This document shows, piece by piece, positions 14,542 through 22,663 of a stretch of DNA of 64,000 nucleotides (the first letter of the stretch is position 1; every line of letters begins with the position of its first letter). Origin of the DNA: Lysobacter dokdonensis DS-58 (GTDB lineage Bacteria > Pseudomonadota > Gammaproteobacteria > Xanthomonadales > Xanthomonadaceae); NCBI RefSeq assembly GCF_000770795.1, contig NZ_JRKJ01000002.1, forward strand, positions 248,001 through 312,000. The letters are read 5' to 3'. The notes below the pieces were generated by a model. The model ran no database searches and was not told the DNA's origin. It was given only the letters and a program-made list of their open reading frames with translations. The translations under genes and the position numbers were made by a program.

Positions 14542-14751
14542 TTAGACGGCCTGGACTTCATCGGCCTGCAGGCCCTTCTGGCCCTGCACGACCTTGAACG
14601 ACACGCGCTGGCCTTCCTGCAGCGACTTGAAGCCGGTGCCCTGGATGGAACGGAAGTGCACGAAGAGGTCCGGGCCGGATTCCGGCGTGATGAAGCCGAA
14701 GCCCTTGGCGTCGTTGAACCACTTGACGGTACCGGTCTGACGATCGGACAT
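14542..14751 (-). CDS. CspA-family cold-shock protein
   Basis: A 69-residue OB-fold protein of standard CspA length. RNP1 (KGFGFIT) and RNP2 (LFVHFRSI) are intact; VKWFND at the start and [13 protein letters not shown] at the end are typical. It binds single-stranded RNA or DNA and acts as an RNA chaperone or transcription antiterminator. A strong AAGGAG precedes the ATG. The 256-nt region upstream contains no gene and probably includes a leader of about 160 nt (see the promoter-like box at 14913-14924), as is usual for cold-inducible csp mRNAs. Whether it is cold-induced cannot be told from the protein. Confidence 0.97.
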   Translation of the reverse strand: MSDRQTGTVKWFNDAKGFGFITPESGPDLFVHFRSIQGTGFKSLQEGQRVSFKVVQGQKGLQADEVQAV

Positions 14752-14912
14752 AAATTACTCCTTGAAAAACAGATGGTTGGTGCACGATGCGCAACACACG
14801 CACCGAGACTGTCCAGCAAGGGGTAATGAGCGAACGATGTAGCGGACCGCTGGCTGACGCCTTGGATCTACCGCATCGGGCCACGATGTACCGTGATCCC
14901 GCTTGAAACAGT

Positions 14913-14924
14913 GGGCGCACCTTA
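14913..14924 (-). promoter_or_regulatory. Promoter-like box TAAGGTGCGCCC upstream of csp
   Basis: On the minus strand the block reads TAAGGTGCGCCC, about 160 nt before the csp start. The identical 12-mer occurs about 190 nt before rhlE (51876-51887). TAAGGT could be a -10 element followed by the transcription start, but no convincing -35 hexamer is present. Function is inferred. Confidence 0.4.
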
Positions 14925-15007
14925 CCCTACTTTTCCCCGGAAGTGTGAATGCGCGTGCACGGCGTTCACATCTTCCGACGGACGTCCCACCGTCGAGCCG
15001 CCCCGCC

Positions 15008-15721
15008 TCACCATTCCGTGCGGTGCGGCAGCAGCGCGCGCAGCTCGATTTCCGTGAGGTTGCGCCACTGGCCGACCTTCAGGTGCCCGAGTTTCACGCT
15101 GCCGATCCTCACACGGATCAGCTGCTTCACCCGGTGCCCGAAGTGCGCCGCCATCAGGCGGATCTGCCGGTTGAGGCCCTGCACCAGCACGATGCGGAAC
15201 CCGAAACGGCCGAGCTTGCCGGTCTTGCACGGCAGCGTGGTTTCGCCGTGGAGCGGAACGCCGCGCGCCATGCCGCGCAGGAATTCGTCGGTGACCGGGT
15301 GATTGATCGCGACGAGGTATTCCTTTTCCAGCTTGTTCTCGGCGCGCAGGATCTCGTTGACGATGTCGCCGTTGGAGGTCAGGAGGATCAGTCCTTCGGA
15401 ATCCTTGTCCAGGCGCCCGATCGGGAAGATGCGCTCCTGGTGGCCGATGAACTCGACGATGTTGTCCTTGACCCCGGTTTCCGTGGTGCAAGTGATGCCG
15501 ACCGGTTTGTTGAGCGCGATGTAGACGTGCCGGCGCTTGCCGGGGGCCGCCGAACGCGCCTTGAGCGGCGCGCCGTCGACGAGGACGGTGTCTTCCTCGC
15601 CCACTTCCGCGCCGACGCGGGCGCGCACGCCGTTGACCTGGACGCGGCCCTCGGCGATGAGGCGGTCGGCTTCGCGGCGCGAGCAGGCGCCGGTGTCGCT
15701 GATGAATTTATTGAGGCGCAT
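15008..15721 (-). CDS. rluF: RluF-like 23S rRNA pseudouridine synthase
   Basis: A 237-residue enzyme with an N-terminal S4 RNA-binding domain (MRLNKFISDTGACSRREADR) and the RsuA/RluB/E/F catalytic motif GRLDKDSEGLILLT near residue 115, whose first Asp is the nucleophile. GLNRQIRLMAAHFGHRVKQL is the RluF-type C-terminal signature. It converts uridine to pseudouridine in rRNA (RluF: U2604 of 23S rRNA in E. coli). It lacks the basic C-terminal tail of E. coli RluF (290 residues). The ATG at 15721 starts the conserved S4 domain; there is no Shine-Dalgarno, but TAAACT lies 8 nt upstream, suggesting a leaderless transcript. Confidence 0.9.
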   Translation of the reverse strand: MRLNKFISDTGACSRREADRLIAEGRVQVNGVRARVGAEVGEEDTVLVDGAPLKARSAAPGKRRHVYIALNKPVGITCTTETGVKDNIVEFIGHQERIFPIGRLDKDSEGLILLTSNGDIVNEILRAENKLEKEYLVAINHPVTDEFLRGMARGVPLHGETTLPCKTGKLGRFGFRIVLVQGLNRQIRLMAAHFGHRVKQLIRVRIGSVKLGHLKVGQWRNLTEIELRALLPHRTEW

Positions 15722-15729
15722 AGCGCGCC

Positions 15730-15735
15730 AGTTTA
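15730..15735 (-). promoter_or_regulatory. Putative -10 box TAAACT placed for a leaderless rluF mRNA
   Basis: TAAACT on the minus strand ends 8 nt before the rluF ATG, and no ribosome binding site is present. This spacing would put transcription initiation at or next to the start codon. No clear -35. Confidence 0.3.
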
Positions 15736-16050
15736 GACCGTCAGCGACGAATACTCGGGATGCCGGGCCACCCACGCCCTCGAATAGCTGCAGGCGGTGT
15801 GGACTTTCAGGCCCTGCGCGCGCACCCAGTCGAGCGCGGCGCGCACCAGTTCCCCTGCGACGCCACGTCCGCCAATGGCCTGCGGCACGCCGGTGTGGAG
15901 GATGGTGACCTGCCCTGCGGAGTCGCGGCCGTAGACCAGCTCGGCCTCCACGTCGTCCACGGTGACGGAGAAGCGGCCCTGGGTGCCGGGCCCCGCATCC
16001 GCGTCGTGGCGGATGCGGGCGGCGATGTCGTGCGTGCTGGCGTCGGTCAT
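15733..16050 (-). CDS. Small GNAT-family N-acetyltransferase (YidJ/Acetyltransf_CG type)
   Basis: A 105-residue protein matching the short GCN5-related domain found in YidJ-like proteins and human GTLF3B: AELVYGRD, HTGVPQAIGGRGVAGELVRAALDWVRAQGLKV (acetyl-CoA loop around the GGRG) and a C-terminal CSYSRAWVARHPEY, which is the signature of this subgroup. The substrate is unknown. It precedes rluF by 11 nt on the same strand, and follows the H1-like gene by 16 nt, but the possible rluF promoter lies inside its 3' end. Confidence 0.88.
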   Translation of the reverse strand: MTDASTHDIAARIRHDADAGPGTQGRFSVTVDDVEAELVYGRDSAGQVTILHTGVPQAIGGRGVAGELVRAALDWVRAQGLKVHTACSYSRAWVARHPEYSSLTV

Positions 16051-16066
16051 GCCGGCGATGGTGCCA

Positions 16067-16705
16067 TCAGTCGCGCGAATCGTGTTTCGCCTCGTTGCGG
16101 CGATGGGTCGACGAATCCCAGCCGGCGGTGCCCTCCGAGCGCAGCTCCTCCTGCTGGCGGCCGACCGCGCGGTCGCGCGCTTCGTCGGACTGGAAGCCGC
16201 TGTCGTTCACCGCATGGCCGCCCTCGCCGCCGATGGCCTGCCACGGCTGCTGCTGGCGGTCGTGTTCCTTCTTCTGCGCGAGCAGGCGCTTGGTGTTCTC
16301 CAGCGCCTGTTCCGGCGTGATTTTCTTCATCGACGTCTTTTTCGAAGCGGTCTTTTTCGAAATAGTCTTCTTCGAAACGACCTGCTTCGTGGGCGCGGCC
16401 CGCTTCGAGGCGACCTTCTTCGCGGGAACGGCCTTCTTCGAAGCGACTTTCTTCGCCGGCGCCGCCTTCTTCGCCGCCTTCTTCGCGGGGGCGGACTTCT
16501 TCACGGCCTTCTTCGCCGGAGCGGCTTTGCGGGCGGCTTTCTTCGCGGGCCGGGCCTTCTTGACCGCCTTCCTCGCAGGCGCGGTCTTCTTCACCGCTTT
16601 CTTCGCCGTCTTCTTCGCGGGCGCGGCCTTCTTCGCGGCCTTCCGCGCCGCCTTCTTCGCGCCCTTCTTCGCCGCCGCCTTCTTCGCAGGTTTCCGGGTG
16701 GCCAT
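16067..16705 (-). CDS. Lysine/alanine-rich histone H1-like (AlgP-type) protein
   Basis: A 212-residue protein. Residues 1-125 are tandem Ala-Lys-Lys-rich units (APAKKAAKKA, VASKKAVPAKK), like the C-terminal tail of histone H1 and of AlgP/HctB-type bacterial proteins. Residues 126-212 form a separate conserved-looking part (KITPEQALENTKRLLAQKKEHDRQQQPWQAI) followed by an acidic hydrophilic tail. Such tails bind DNA non-specifically and condense it; AlgP is a regulator of alginate genes in Pseudomonas. A strong GAGGAGG lies 5 nt before the ATG. The repetitive DNA is prone to copy-number change between strains. Confidence 0.85.
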   Translation of the reverse strand: MATRKPAKKAAAKKGAKKAARKAAKKAAPAKKTAKKAVKKTAPARKAVKKARPAKKAARKAAPAKKAVKKSAPAKKAAKKAAPAKKVASKKAVPAKKVASKRAAPTKQVVSKKTISKKTASKKTSMKKITPEQALENTKRLLAQKKEHDRQQQPWQAIGGEGGHAVNDSGFQSDEARDRAVGRQQEELRSEGTAGWDSSTHRRNEAKHDSRD

Positions 16706-16768
16706 GACGCCTCCTCATCGGGTCCAGTCGCCCGGATACCACGACGGAGATTCAGCGCGGGTGATCGA

Positions 16769-17386
16769 TCAGCCCAGCGGCGACATCAATTGCGCGAAGA
16801 AGTGCTGGATCAGTTGCGGCTCGACCACCACCGCGGCCGCGATGCCGAACGCCGCGCCCCAGAAGTGCGCGCTGTGGTTGACGTTGCCGTGCGCGCCCTT
16901 TAGGTCGGCCCACGCCGAGTACGCCAGGTACACCACGCCGAACAGGATCGCCGGACACGGAATGAACATGATCCCGATCATTCCCCACGGGTTGAACAGG
17001 ATGTAGGTGAACAACACCGCCGACACCGCGCCCGACGCGCCCAGGCTCCGGTAGCCGGCATCCCGGCGATGGCGCAGGTAAGTCGGCAGGATCGCGATCA
17101 CGACCGCCGCCATGTAGAACACCGGATACGCCAGTGGCCCGACCGCGTTGCCGTAGAAGCGCTCGCAGAGCGGGCCGAAGAACCACAGCGTGAACATGTT
17201 GAAGAACAGGTGCATCCAGTCGGCGTGCACGAAGCCGTGCGTCACCAGCCGGTCGTACTCGTGCTTCCGGTCGATCGCCGGCGGCCACAACGTCAGGCGA
17301 TCGAGCAGCCGCGGGCGCGAGAACGCCGCCCACGACAGCGCGACGGTCAGCACGATGAGGACGATGGTCTGCGGCGCGCCTCCCAT
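16769..17386 (-). CDS. Rhomboid family intramembrane serine protease
   Basis: A 205-residue protein with about six membrane segments. The rhomboid motifs are all present: HxxxxHLxxNM in VTHGFVHADWMHLFFNM (residues 48-64), the nucleophile Ser118 in GASGA, and the catalytic His174 in NHSAHFWGA. Rhomboids cut single-pass membrane proteins inside the bilayer. The start ATG lies 3 nt after the GST stop, so the two genes are likely cotranscribed and possibly coupled. The substrate is unknown. Confidence 0.93.
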   Translation of the reverse strand: MGGAPQTIVLIVLTVALSWAAFSRPRLLDRLTLWPPAIDRKHEYDRLVTHGFVHADWMHLFFNMFTLWFFGPLCERFYGNAVGPLAYPVFYMAAVVIAILPTYLRHRRDAGYRSLGASGAVSAVLFTYILFNPWGMIGIMFIPCPAILFGVVYLAYSAWADLKGAHGNVNHSAHFWGAAFGIAAAVVVEPQLIQHFFAQLMSPLG

Positions 17387-17389
17387 GCG

Positions 17390-18046
17390 TCAGGCCGCCG
17401 TCGTCGCAGGCGGCAACGCCCACTCCGTCAGGCCTTCGCGTTCGTACAACGTCGCGAAGGACGGACGCGCACGCATGCGGTCGGCGAAGGCGCGCAGGTG
17501 CGGCCAGTCCGTCGCCGGGCGCGGCATGTTGCGCGACCAGCGCAGCAACATCGCCAGGTAGAAATCCGCGGCGGTGATGCGATCGCCCAACAGGTACGGG
17601 CCGTGTTCTGCGATGCGGGCATCGAGGCGGTCCCACGCGGCCGCGATGCGCGGCGCGATGTTGGCGCGCACGACTTCGCCGTTGGCCTCGCCCGCCGGCT
17701 CGTGCGGATACCACCACTGGCGGAACAGCGGCTGCACCGCGTTGGCGAGGTGGAACATCCACTGGTGGTAGTCGGCGCGCAGCGGATCGTCGTGCGCGGG
17801 CGCGAAGCGATGCTGCGGATCTCGGTCGGCCAGCGTCATCAGCAGGGCGGCGGCTTCGAAACGCGGCACGCCGTCGAGCACGAGCGTGGGCACCACGCCG
17901 TTCGGATTGAGCTTGAGGTATTCGGGCGAGCGTTGCGCGCCGGCCGCGGTGTCGATCAGGTGCAATTCGTGCGGCATGTCGAGTTCGAGCATCAGCCAAT
18001 GCACGACCAGGCTGGCGGCGCCGGGGGCGTAGTACAGGACGTCCAT
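17390..18046 (-). CDS. Glutathione S-transferase family protein
   Basis: A 218-residue GST. The N-terminal thioredoxin-like domain begins MDVLYYAPGAASLVVHW and contains NPNGVVPTLVLDG (cis-Pro, glutathione-binding) and the Glu-Ala pair in RFEAAALLMTLADR. The helical C-terminal domain has YLLGDRITAADFYLAMLLRW, the usual Asp-containing N-capping box. The frame is open further upstream, but the ATG at 18046 begins the conserved beta-strand. It conjugates or reduces small electrophiles with glutathione; the actual substrate is unknown. Confidence 0.93.
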   Translation of the reverse strand: MDVLYYAPGAASLVVHWLMLELDMPHELHLIDTAAGAQRSPEYLKLNPNGVVPTLVLDGVPRFEAAALLMTLADRDPQHRFAPAHDDPLRADYHQWMFHLANAVQPLFRQWWYPHEPAGEANGEVVRANIAPRIAAAWDRLDARIAEHGPYLLGDRITAADFYLAMLLRWSRNMPRPATDWPHLRAFADRMRARPSFATLYEREGLTEWALPPATTAA

Positions 18047-18073
18047 GGGAAGTTCCGTCTGGCAGAGGCGCAC

Positions 18074-18079
18074 ATCATA
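18074..18079 (-). promoter_or_regulatory. Putative -10 box TATGAT of the GST-rhomboid unit
   Basis: TATGAT on the minus strand lies 27 nt before the GST start codon in the short divergent region shared with the M14 peptidase gene. It is followed by GTGCGCC, as the boxes before csp and rhlE are. No clear -35. Confidence 0.3.
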
Positions 18080-18131
18080 TCGGTCGACTACCATCGGCCG
18101 CTTCCTCCCCCCGAACCTCGACCCGACGCCC

Positions 18132-19895
18132 ATGACGCCGATCCGCACGCTGCTCGCTTCCGCCGTCGCCCTCGCCTGCCTGGCGCCCGCCTTCGCCGCC
18201 ACGCCGCGCGCCGAGCTGGTCACCGAATCCGAACGCTCCGGCTTCGTGCGCACCGGGCGCTTCGAGGAGACCATCGCGCTGTGCCACGCGTTCGCGAAGG
18301 CCTATCCCGACGCCGTGCGCTGCACGCAGTTCGGCACGACGCCCGAAGGCCGCCCGATGCTCGCGCTGATCGCCACGCGCAGCGGCGCCCTCACCCCCGA
18401 GGCCGCGCACGCCAAGGGCCTGCCCGTGCTGCTCGTGCAGGGCGGCATCCATGCCGGCGAGATCGACGGCAAGGACGCCGGTTTCCAGGCGCTGCGCCAG
18501 GTACTCGATGGCGAGCTGGCCAAGGGCGCGCTCGACAAGCAGGTGCTCGTTTTCGTCCCGGTGTTCAACATCGACGGCCACGAACGCTTCGGCGCGTGGA
18601 ACCGCCCGAACCAGCGCGGCCCCGAGCAGATGGGCTGGCGCACCACCGCGCAGAACTACAACCTCAACCGCGATTACGTGAAGGCCGACGCGCCGGAAAT
18701 GCAGGCGATGCTGCGCCTGGTCGATGCGTGGGACCCGATCGCCTACATCGACCTGCACGTCACCGACGGCGCGAAGTTCGAGCAGGACGTCGCCGTGCAG
18801 GTGGAACCGGTGCATGCCGGCGACGACGCGCTGCAGGCCGCGGGCCGCGCATTCCGCGACGGCGTGATCGCCGATATTGCGAAGCAAGGGTCGCTGCCGG
18901 TCGCGTTCTATCCCTCGTTCGTGCAGTTCGATGATCCGACCTCCGGCTTCATCGACGGCGTGTCGCCGCCGCGGTTCTCCACCGGCTATTTCCTGCTGCG
19001 CAATCGCTTCGGCATGCTGGTCGAAACGCATTCCTGGCGCCCGTACCCGCACCGCGTCAAGACCACGCACGACATCGTGGTGTCGGTGATGCAGCACGTG
19101 GCCGATCACGGCAGCGAGTGGATGCGCATCGCGAAGGCCGCCGACGCGGCCGACCTGTCCGGCAAGCCGGTGCCGCTGGATTACACCGCGAGCGAGAAGG
19201 TGCGCACGGTCGATTTCCGCGGCTATGCGTACACGCGCACGCCGTCGGAGGTCTCGGGCGCGCTGATGACGCGCTACGACGAAACCAAGCCGCAACTGTG
19301 GAAGGTGCCGCTGCGCGATGACATCATCCCCGGCCGCGTCGTCGACGCACCGCGCGCGGGCTACATCGTGCCGGCCGCCCATGCGGCGTGGGTCGGCGAG
19401 AAGCTGAAGCTGCATGGCGTGCAGTTCAAGGCCATCGACGCGCACGACAAGTTCGCCGTGCAGACCTTCCGCGCGACGAGCACGAAGTTCGCGGGCAATT
19501 CGGTGGAGGGCCACCAGCGCCTGACCGTCGAAGGCACGTGGAAGCCAGAGACGCGCGATGTCGGCAAGGGCGCGTTGTTCGTGCCGATCGACCAGCCCAG
19601 GGCGCGCCTGGTGATGGCGCTGCTCGAACCGCAGGCCCCCGACGCACTGGCGGCCTGGGGCGAGTTCAACAACGCCTTCGAGCAGAAGGAATACATGGAA
19701 GCGTACGTCGCCGAGGAAGTCGCCGAGCAGATGCTGAAGGACCCGAAGGTACGCGCGGAATTCGACGCGGCGCTGAAGGACGAGGCGTTCGCGAAGGACC
19801 CCGAGGCGCGCCTGGCGTTCTTCGCCAAGCGCCACTCCTCGTGGGACGAGCGCTTCAACCTGTATCCGGTGATGCGCGTCGACACGACGCCTTGA
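18132..19895 (+). CDS. Secreted M14-family zinc carboxypeptidase-like protein
   Basis: A 587-residue protein with a Sec signal peptide (LLASAVALACLAPAFA). The M14 zinc ligands are visible as HAGEIDGKD near residue 107 and DLHVTDG near residue 206 (His after the Asp-Leu). YNLNRDYVKAD and FLLRNRFGMLVETHSW further support the fold; the Glu of VETHSW fits the catalytic glutamate position. It is expected to act in the periplasm or outside the cell on peptides or peptide-like bonds. The start was put at 18132 because the signal peptide begins there; the open frame before it overlaps the divergent GST gene. Confidence 0.88.
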   Translation: MTPIRTLLASAVALACLAPAFAATPRAELVTESERSGFVRTGRFEETIALCHAFAKAYPDAVRCTQFGTTPEGRPMLALIATRSGALTPEAAHAKGLPVLLVQGGIHAGEIDGKDAGFQALRQVLDGELAKGALDKQVLVFVPVFNIDGHERFGAWNRPNQRGPEQMGWRTTAQNYNLNRDYVKADAPEMQAMLRLVDAWDPIAYIDLHVTDGAKFEQDVAVQVEPVHAGDDALQAAGRAFRDGVIADIAKQGSLPVAFYPSFVQFDDPTSGFIDGVSPPRFSTGYFLLRNRFGMLVETHSWRPYPHRVKTTHDIVVSVMQHVADHGSEWMRIAKAADAADLSGKPVPLDYTASEKVRTVDFRGYAYTRTPSEVSGALMTRYDETKPQLWKVPLRDDIIPGRVVDAPRAGYIVPAAHAAWVGEKLKLHGVQFKAIDAHDKFAVQTFRATSTKFAGNSVEGHQRLTVEGTWKPETRDVGKGALFVPIDQPRARLVMALLEPQAPDALAAWGEFNNAFEQKEYMEAYVAEEVAEQMLKDPKVRAEFDAALKDEAFAKDPEARLAFFAKRHSSWDERFNLYPVMRVDTTP

Positions 19896-19941
19896 CCGCC
19901 CCGTCGTACGATCTGCACCGAGTGCCTGCGAGGAGCCTGCG

Positions 19942-20976
19942 ATGAACGTGTTGCGTTGCGTGTTGGCGATGGCTGCGCTGGTCGCTTTGAGCGGGTGTCC
20001 CGAGAAGACCCCCGTCGCCGATGACGCGCCGATCCCCACGGAATCGAACTTCATCCACGGCCGCGCGACCTACCTGGAACGCATCAAGATCCCGCCCGGC
20101 GCGGACTTCACGGTGAACCTGGTGGACACGCAACTCGCGGACACGCCGGCGGCAGTGATCGCGACGACGACCCTCGAGGACGTCGCCGGCCCGCCCTACG
20201 AGTTCGCGTTGCAATACGACCCGGCGAAGGTCCGCGCGAACGGCCGCTACGCACTCAGCGCCACGCTGCGCGGCGTCGACGGAGGCTTGCTGTTCAACAC
20301 GCCGTCGTCGATCCCGGTGGTGCCCGGCGACCAGAAGGTCGTCGAGTTCCGCATGACGCGCGTGAGCACGGGCGATGCGCCGCAGCCGCCCGCGCAAACG
20401 ACGCGCTCGACGTGGACGTGCGACGGCATGACGTTCGATGCGGTCTTCGACATCGCGGGCGAACGCGTCGACCTCGCATTGCCGAGCGGTGCGGTGTCGC
20501 TGCCGCTCGCCGTCTCCGCCTCCGGCGCGCGCTACGCCGACCACCTGGGCAACGAGTTCTGGACGAAGGGCGCCGCAGGCACGCTCACCCGCCAGGGCGG
20601 CACGAAAGTGCAATGCGTGCAGCAAGACGCGCCGCCGCAGGCCGGCTCGCCGTGGGACGCGGCGAAGAAGCGCGGCGTCGCCTTCCGCGCGATCGGCAAC
20701 GAGCCGGGCTGGCTGCTGGAAGTCGGCGCTGGCGAAACACCTGCGCTGCATGCCGAGGTCGATTACGGCCAGCGCAAGGTCGACATCGCGAGGGCGCAGA
20801 TGCTGTCGGGCCTGATGGGATACGCAGGCGCGGCGGCCGATGGCACGAAAGTACGCGTCGTGCTCGAGCGCAAACCCTGCAACGACGGGATGAGCGATGC
20901 GACCTACCCCGTCGACGCGATCCTCGAAGTCGCCGACAAGACGTACCGAGGTTGCGGACGCTTCCTCGCCGAGTGA
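19942..20976 (+). CDS. Three-domain lipoprotein: YbaY/YscW, MliC-like and COG3650 domains
   Basis: A 344-residue lipoprotein (signal LAMAALVALSGC). Residues 35-135 match the YscW/YbaY beta-sandwich (HGRATYLERIKIPPGADFTVNL, PPYEFALQYD). Residues 150-225 match the MliC fold (WTCDGMTF, LALPSGAVSLPLAVSASGARY, EFWTKG). Residues 235-344 match COG3650 (FRAIGNEPGWLLEV, ERKPCNDGMSDATYPV, YRGCGRF). MliC proteins inhibit C-type lysozyme from the outer membrane; the other domains are of unknown role. GAGGAG precedes the ATG. The fusion suggests an envelope protection protein, which is an inference. Confidence 0.88.
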   Translation: MNVLRCVLAMAALVALSGCPEKTPVADDAPIPTESNFIHGRATYLERIKIPPGADFTVNLVDTQLADTPAAVIATTTLEDVAGPPYEFALQYDPAKVRANGRYALSATLRGVDGGLLFNTPSSIPVVPGDQKVVEFRMTRVSTGDAPQPPAQTTRSTWTCDGMTFDAVFDIAGERVDLALPSGAVSLPLAVSASGARYADHLGNEFWTKGAAGTLTRQGGTKVQCVQQDAPPQAGSPWDAAKKRGVAFRAIGNEPGWLLEVGAGETPALHAEVDYGQRKVDIARAQMLSGLMGYAGAAADGTKVRVVLERKPCNDGMSDATYPVDAILEVADKTYRGCGRFLAE

Positions 20977-20980
20977 GGCC

Positions 20981-21577
20981 TCAGCAGTTCTCGTACTTCC
21001 AATTGCGCCGCTTGCCTTCGGCCATCCATTCCACCGCCTGCGCGAGCCGGTTCGCGCGGGTTTCCGCGCGCTTGGCCTCCACGATCCACTCGACGTAGTC
21101 GCGCTGCGCGCTCGGCGGGAATGCTTCGTAGGTCTTGCGCGCCTTCGCGTTCTTCTTCAAGGCCGCGGACAGATCGGCCGGCACGTCCGGCGGCGGCTTC
21201 GGCGCGGCGTTCTTGCGCACCGGCGCGGTTTTTTCGAGGTTGAGTTGCATCGCCTTGCGGATGTGCGCGAGCAGCGTCTTCTTCGCCGGCAGGTCCTTGG
21301 TGGACGCGAGCTTGCCGTAGCTGCCCATGCCGTCGCGCTGCTCGCCTTCGCCGACGACGAGCGCATGCTTCCAGTACCCGAACGACGCATGTTGCTTGAA
21401 CGCCGCCATGCCGCACAGGATCGCCCCGCCGTACATGAAGGTGGGCATCGACCACTTCATCGTTTCTTCGACATCGGGACACGCCTCGTGCACCAGCGCA
21501 CGCACGTGTTCGAGGATCGGCCGCGCGAAGTCGGCCTGCTTGTCGATGTAGGCGTCGATGCGGGGATCGCGGGACAT
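20981..21577 (-). CDS. YdeI/OmpD-associated family protein with DUF1801 domain
   Basis: A 198-residue cytoplasmic protein. The N-terminal 110 residues are DUF1801-like (VEETMKWSMPTFMYGG, MAAFKQHASFGYW); the C-terminal part is the YdeI/OmdA box (VPADLSAALKKNAKARKTYEAFPPSAQRDYVEWI). Family members are widespread; in Salmonella a related protein affects polymyxin resistance, but the biochemical role is unknown. The frame extends upstream through the ThpR region; the ATG at 21577 was chosen because the family usually starts with a DPRIDAYI-like segment. It ends 4 nt from the stop of the lipoprotein gene on the other strand. Confidence 0.88.
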   Translation of the reverse strand: MSRDPRIDAYIDKQADFARPILEHVRALVHEACPDVEETMKWSMPTFMYGGAILCGMAAFKQHASFGYWKHALVVGEGEQRDGMGSYGKLASTKDLPAKKTLLAHIRKAMQLNLEKTAPVRKNAAPKPPPDVPADLSAALKKNAKARKTYEAFPPSAQRDYVEWIVEAKRAETRANRLAQAVEWMAEGKRRNWKYENC

Positions 21578-21621
21578 GGGGCGCGCTTCGGCGGGGACAA
21601 TGCCGCCCTTGTGCCACGGCT

Positions 21622-22149
21622 TCACGCCGGCTGCAACGGCCATGTCCCCAGCACCTCGTACGCACCTTCCGCACTGGCCATCAATTCGAAATGGTCGACG
21701 CGCCAATGCAGCGGGTCGATCGCGTGCGGCGACGGCGTGCGCGGCTCGCGCGATGTCGTGATGTGCGGCGTGTAGTGGTTTTCGCGCCGCACGGGCGCGC
21801 CGGCGGCGAAGCAGGCGTCGACGAGGCGGTCGTGCAGGGTCTGCAGCCCTTGCGGCACGTGCGAACAGCCGAGCCAGCCGACGCGTTTTCCGAAACGATC
21901 CGCGCGGTCGACCACCAGGTCGAACCCCGGCAGCGCGATGGACGCGCCCGCGGTGAGAGCGGCGTAGACGATCGACTGCTCGATCGGCGCGGGCAACGTA
22001 TCGAGGAACAACAGCGTCATGTGGAGCTTCGCCGGCGCGGTCATGCGGCCGCCCCACGCATCGTGCAAACGCCGCGCATGCGACGCGAGCGCGGTGCGCA
22101 GCGCCGGATCGGGCGACAGCGCGAAGAAGAGGTTGCGCGTGGCAGGCAT
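21622..22149 (-). CDS. thpR: RNA 2',3'-cyclic phosphodiesterase (2'-5' RNA ligase family, ThpR)
   Basis: A 175-residue 2H phosphoesterase. Both catalytic HxT motifs are present: LHMTLLFL near residue 43 and YTPHITTSR near residue 130. It begins with RNLFFALSPD as usual for the family. The enzyme opens 2',3'-cyclic phosphate RNA ends and can ligate 2'-5' bonds. There is no Shine-Dalgarno before the ATG, but GATACT lies 6 nt upstream on the same strand, consistent with a leaderless transcript. It is divergent from the RNase gene with only 52 nt between them. Confidence 0.92.
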   Translation of the reverse strand: MPATRNLFFALSPDPALRTALASHARRLHDAWGGRMTAPAKLHMTLLFLDTLPAPIEQSIVYAALTAGASIALPGFDLVVDRADRFGKRVGWLGCSHVPQGLQTLHDRLVDACFAAGAPVRRENHYTPHITTSREPRTPSPHAIDPLHWRVDHFELMASAEGAYEVLGTWPLQPA

Positions 22150-22155
22150 GGAAGG

Positions 22156-22161
22156 AGTATC
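22156..22161 (-). promoter_or_regulatory. Putative -10 box GATACT for a leaderless thpR mRNA
   Basis: GATACT on the minus strand ends 6 nt before the thpR ATG. The sequence between them (CTCCTTCC overlap) is anti-Shine-Dalgarno-unlike, so normal ribosome binding is unlikely. No clear -35. Confidence 0.3.
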
Positions 22162-22201
22162 TTCCAACCGACCGCGAAGGGATCATCGCGACGGAGACGA
22201 C

Positions 22202-22663
22202 ATGCGACGGCATCTGCGCAATCCGTGGGTCTGGGTGGTGGCGGCGATCCTGCTGGCGCTGTGGCTGTTCTGGCCGCGCACCGTCAATTCCCCCGCACCG
22301 GGCGAAGCGCCGCCGTCGGCGAGCGCACCGGCGCGCGGTGGCGTCACTGCAGAGCTTGTGCGCAACGATGCGCCGGCCCTGCCCGCATTCCTTCCGGTCG
22401 AAGCGCGCGACACCGTCGCGTTGATCCAGCGCGGCGGCCCGTTCCCGCACCCACAGGACGGCAGCGTGTTCCAGAACCGCGAACGCCATCTGCCCGACAT
22501 GCCGCGCGGTTTCTATCGCGAATACACCGTTGACACGCCCGGCCTCGATCATCGTGGTGCGCGCCGCATCGTCACCGGCGGGCAGCCGCCGTCGACGTGG
22601 TATTACACCGACGACCACTACGATTCGTTCCGGTCCTTCGACGTCGCGGGTCGCATGCAATGA
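22202..22663 (+). CDS. Membrane-anchored or secreted barnase-like guanyl-type ribonuclease
   Basis: A 153-residue protein with one hydrophobic segment (residues 8-24, VWVVAAILLALWLFW) and a C-terminal N1/T1-type RNase domain. By alignment with barnase the catalytic residues are Glu107 (in YREYT), Arg122 (in RRIVTGG) and His139 (in DDHYDSF); FQNRE is also shared. The hydrophobic part has no clear cleavage site, so the enzyme may stay anchored with its domain in the periplasm. GGAG lies before the ATG. The stop overlaps the start of the barstar gene (ATGA), so toxin and inhibitor are made together. Confidence 0.92.
   Translation: MRRHLRNPWVWVVAAILLALWLFWPRTVNSPAPGEAPPSASAPARGGVTAELVRNDAPALPAFLPVEARDTVALIQRGGPFPHPQDGSVFQNRERHLPDMPRGFYREYTVDTPGLDHRGARRIVTGGQPPSTWYYTDDHYDSFRSFDVAGRMQ

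Noticed and set aside
16067-16705. CRISPR or satellite repeat
   Set aside because: The periodicity is that of Ala/Lys-rich codons in a protein gene; unit lengths vary and there are no spacers.
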